From Bacillota bacterium (GTDB lineage: Bacteria; Bacillota; Sulfobacillia; RBS10-35; JAJYVM01), in the NCBI GenBank assembly GCA_021792015.1, contig JAJYVM010000203.1, forward strand, positions 1 through 6,958: a stretch of 6,958 nt of DNA, read 5' to 3'. The position numbers and the translations under genes were made by a program. Below the pieces are notes generated by a model. That model was not told the DNA's origin and did no database searches. It worked only from the letters and a program-made list of their open reading frames with translations. This document shows, piece after piece, positions 5,089 to 6,958 of this stretch (position 1 is the stretch's first letter; each line of letters opens with the position of its first letter).

Positions 5089-6408
5089 TCAGAACGTTCC
5101 GAGGTACTGCTCCAGCTCCCACTCGTGCACCCGGGCGCGGTAGACCTCCCACTCCACCGACTTCGCGGCCAGAAAGCGGGCGAGAAGGGCCTCGCCCAGG
5201 ACCTCGCGCACCACCGCATCGTCGGCCAGGGCATCCAGCGCCTCCCGCAGGTCGGCCGGAAGCGGGGCGATGCCCAGCTCGCGCCGCTCTTCCTCACTGA
5301 GCCTGTCGGCCGGCTGCTCGACGGGCGGGGGCGGTGACAGCTCGCGGCGGATGCCGTCCAGGCCCGCGGCCAGCATGGCGGCGATGGCCAGGTAGGGGTT
5401 GCAGGCTGGGTCGGGCGTGCGCACCTCGATGCGGGTGCCGGGGCCGCGCCGCGCGGGCACCCGCACCATCTGCGTCGGCTCGCTGTGCGACCACGAGGCG
5501 AAGACGGGCGCGTCATAGCCGGGCACCAGGCGCTTGTACGAGTTGACGAGGGGGTTGGTGAGGGCGGCCAGGCCGCGGGCGTGCAGCAGCACCCCGGCCA
5601 GATAATGGCGGGCCGTGGCCGACAGGCCCTCCGCCTCCTCGGGGTCGTGGAAGGCGTTGACCTCGCCGCGAAACAGCGACTCGTGCACGTGCAGGCCGGA
5701 GCCGTTGACGCCGTTGAGGGGCTTGGGCATGAACGTGGCGTGCAGGCCCGCGCGGGCGGCGACCGTCCGCGCCGTCACCCGCAGCGTCACCAGTTGGTCG
5801 GCGGCGGCCAGGGCCGGCAGCTGCACGCAGTCCACCTCGTGCTGGCCGGGGGCGATCTCGTGGTGGCTCTGCTCCACGGCGATCCCCTGCGCCGCCAGGG
5901 CGGCCGCGATGTCGGCGCGCACCTGCTCCCCCAGGTCCAGGGGCGCCAGGTCGAAGTAGCTGGCCTGGTCGTGGGTCAGGGTGGTCGGCTTGCCGGCCGC
6001 GTCGCGGTGAAAGAGGAAGAACTCCGACTCGGTGCCGACCATCATGCGCCAGCCCTGGGCCTCTGCGCGCGCCACCGTCTGGCGGAGGACCTGCCGCGGG
6101 TCGCCCGGGTAGGGCGCGCCGTCGAAGCGGCCCACGTCGCAGATGAGCCGCGCCGTGTCCGCCTTCCAGGGGAGCCGGACGAACGTCGCCGGATCGGGGG
6201 TGAGGCGCATGTCGGCCTCGTGCACGCGCACGAAGCCCTCCACGGCCGTGCCGTCGAAGATGCAGTCGCCCGCCAGCACCTTGTCCAGCTGCTGGATGGG
6301 GAGGTCGACGCTCTTCACCACGCCAAGGATGTCGGTGAACTGAAGCCGCAGGAAGCGAATGCTCTGGTCCCGGCAGGCGGCGCGGACGTCGTCGGCCGTG
6401 AGCGCCAC
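5089..6408 (-). CDS. glnA: Glutamine synthetase, type I
   Basis: The enzyme makes glutamine from glutamate, ammonia and ATP. The 439-aa length fits the short Bacillus-type GSI-alpha class. The N-terminal beta-grasp domain has IRFLRLQFTDILG (17-29) and VEGFVRVHEADM, with Arg61 matching the feedback-inhibition Arg62 of Bacillus. Metal and substrate residues are present: Glu127 and Glu129 (GTESEFFLF), Glu184 (SHHEIAPGQHE), Glu191, His240 (NGSGLHVHESLF), the NSYKRLVPGYDAP block (289-301) and Glu328 (GTRIEVRTPDPACNPYL). The tail VEWEVYRARVHEWELEQYLG is Bacillus-like. The adenylylation-site tyrosine region reads PADRLSEEE with no Tyr, so adenylylation control is unlikely. The GTG start has GGGGGTGGGG just upstream. 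No clear GlnR site (TGTNA-N7-TNACA) is seen. Some usually conserved residues differ (DCVQL after GQHEV), so a specialised paralogue is possible. Confidence 0.9.
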   Translation of the reverse strand: MALTADDVRAACRDQSIRFLRLQFTDILGVVKSVDLPIQQLDKVLAGDCIFDGTAVEGFVRVHEADMRLTPDPATFVRLPWKADTARLICDVGRFDGAPYPGDPRQVLRQTVARAEAQGWRMMVGTESEFFLFHRDAAGKPTTLTHDQASYFDLAPLDLGEQVRADIAAALAAQGIAVEQSHHEIAPGQHEVDCVQLPALAAADQLVTLRVTARTVAARAGLHATFMPKPLNGVNGSGLHVHESLFRGEVNAFHDPEEAEGLSATARHYLAGVLLHARGLAALTNPLVNSYKRLVPGYDAPVFASWSHSEPTQMVRVPARRGPGTRIEVRTPDPACNPYLAIAAMLAAGLDGIRRELSPPPPVEQPADRLSEEERRELGIAPLPADLREALDALADDAVVREVLGEALLARFLAAKSVEWEVYRARVHEWELEQYLGTF

Positions 6409-6430
6409 GGCCCCACCCCCTCATCTAGCA

Positions 6431-6444
6431 GCCCCTTTCGGGGC
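6431..6444 (-). promoter_or_regulatory. GNRA-capped hairpin in the glnA leader
   Basis: On the minus strand the sequence reads GCCCC-GAAA-GGGGC, a 5-bp GC stem capped by a GAAA tetraloop, 23 nt before the glnA GTG. Such a loop is stable in RNA and could affect translation or transcript life. It does not match any riboswitch I can name, and no T run follows, so it is unlikely to be a terminator of the crotonase gene. Confidence 0.3.
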
Positions 6445-6613
6445 GATCCCAGACGATCCTGCCGCACCGCCGGCCCCCCCCCAGCGCCCACACGGACACG
6501 CGGCGCTGCCGCACCGGGCGCCGGCGGCGGCGTGGGGTTCCGCATCACACGGTTGCGGGAACCGGGGCAATGCCGCCAGGCGCGGAGGCCCTGCGACAGC
6601 GGTGCCCACCCCG
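6445..6613. other. Intergenic region between the enoyl-CoA hydratase and glnA genes
   Basis: This GC-rich stretch includes a run of nine C (6474-6482). I see no convincing promoter, terminator or small gene. The best leftward -35-like hexamer, TTGCCC, lacks a matching -10. The glnA promoter is therefore unlocated, or glnA is read through from upstream. Confidence 0.4.
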
Positions 6614-6958
6614 TCAGGCCGGCCACTTCGCCGGCCGCCGCTCCAGGAAGGCGCAGATGCCCTCGTGCGCCTGGGCCGTCATGGCGTTGAGCGACATGAC
6701 CTCCTTGGTGTAGGCGTAGGCGAGGGGCTGCGGCATGTCCAGCTGGCGGTAGAAGGCCTGCTTGCCGAGGTCGATGACGAACGGGCTGGCCTCAGCGATG
6801 TGCCGGGCCAGCGCCAGCGTCTCCTCCGCCAGGGCCTCCGCCGGCACCACGCGGTTGACCAGCCCGGCCGCCAGCGCGTCCTCGGCGGACAGAAAATCGC
6901 CCGTCAGCAGCATCTCCATGGCCCGGCGGCGTCCGACGGCGCGGCTCAGCGCCACCAT
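6614..6958 (-). CDS. Enoyl-CoA hydratase/isomerase (crotonase) family, C-terminal part
   Basis: The frame runs off the right edge, so the N-terminal half, including the oxyanion-hole region, is missing. The ATG at the edge is an internal Met in a motif typical of crotonases (PMVALSRAVG). The visible 114 aa read RRRAMEMLLTGDFLSAEDAL, AAGLVNRVVPAEALAEETLALA, and a C-terminal trimerisation region ending GICAFLERRPAKW. The GKQAFYRQLDMPQPLAYAY stretch resembles the ECHDC3-like branch more than the fatty-acid-oxidation hydratase. Crotonases hydrate, isomerise or otherwise process acyl-CoA thioesters; the catalytic glutamates are out of view, so the exact reaction cannot be assigned. It lies upstream of glnA on the same strand, with a 205-bp gap that argues for separate control. 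Confidence 0.88.
   Translation of the reverse strand: MVALSRAVGRRRAMEMLLTGDFLSAEDALAAGLVNRVVPAEALAEETLALARHIAEASPFVIDLGKQAFYRQLDMPQPLAYAYTKEVMSLNAMTAQAHEGICAFLERRPAKWPA

Noticed and set aside
5485..6690. 401-codon rightward open frame
   Set aside because: It is antisense to glnA and reads as low-complexity Arg/Gly/Val-rich sequence; long antisense frames are expected in GC-rich genes.

Overview
This is a very GC-rich, gene-dense bacterial window. It suggests a high-GC Gram-positive, most likely a Firmicute-type lineage. The evidence is: LexA operators of the Gram-positive type (CGAAC-N4-GTTCG) rather than the proteobacterial CTGT-N8-ACAG type; a short class I glutamine synthetase of the Bacillus kind; strong Shine-Dalgarno sequences with frequent GTG/TTG starts; and a LysM membrane protein beside lexA, as in the Bacillus yneA/lexA arrangement. 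The lineage is inferred from gene content only; no rRNA or other taxonomic marker is present.

Layout. Bases 1-201 hold the end of an unrecognised gene with one hydrophobic segment (+). Bases 202-382 are a convergent intergenic region with two conspicuous AT-rich palindromes. From about 383 to 1465 (-) lies a dehydrogenase that closely resembles the long-chain acyl-ACP reductase (AAR) of cyanobacteria and keeps its catalytic cysteine. A divergent small hypothetical gene follows (1628-1891, +), then a GC-only hairpin, then a LysM/transmembrane protein (1933-2331, -). Its promoter carries a LexA box in the spacer and a second near-match beside the start codon. Bases 2446-2841 hold a broken DUF1501 remnant with two compensating frameshifts. 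A CPLC glutaredoxin-like gene (2977-3216, -) is divergent from lexA (3293-3898, +). A perfect-half-site LexA box lies between them, overlapping both the lexA -35 element and the first codon of the glutaredoxin gene.

The right half is transcribed leftward: the C-terminal part of an enoyl-CoA hydratase (6614-6958), a type I glutamine synthetase (5089-6408), a Uma2-family nuclease-like protein (4468-5058) and a DinB-fold protein (3972-4436). The last three are closely packed and probably form one transcript. They converge on lexA across another GC-only hairpin.

How the genes work together. The centre is a small SOS module: LexA represses itself and, by operator evidence, a YneA-like division suppressor. 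The glutaredoxin may fall under the same operator. The AAR-like gene and the crotonase both concern acyl chains but are far apart and need not be linked. I see no tRNA, rRNA, CRISPR array, insertion sequence or integrase.
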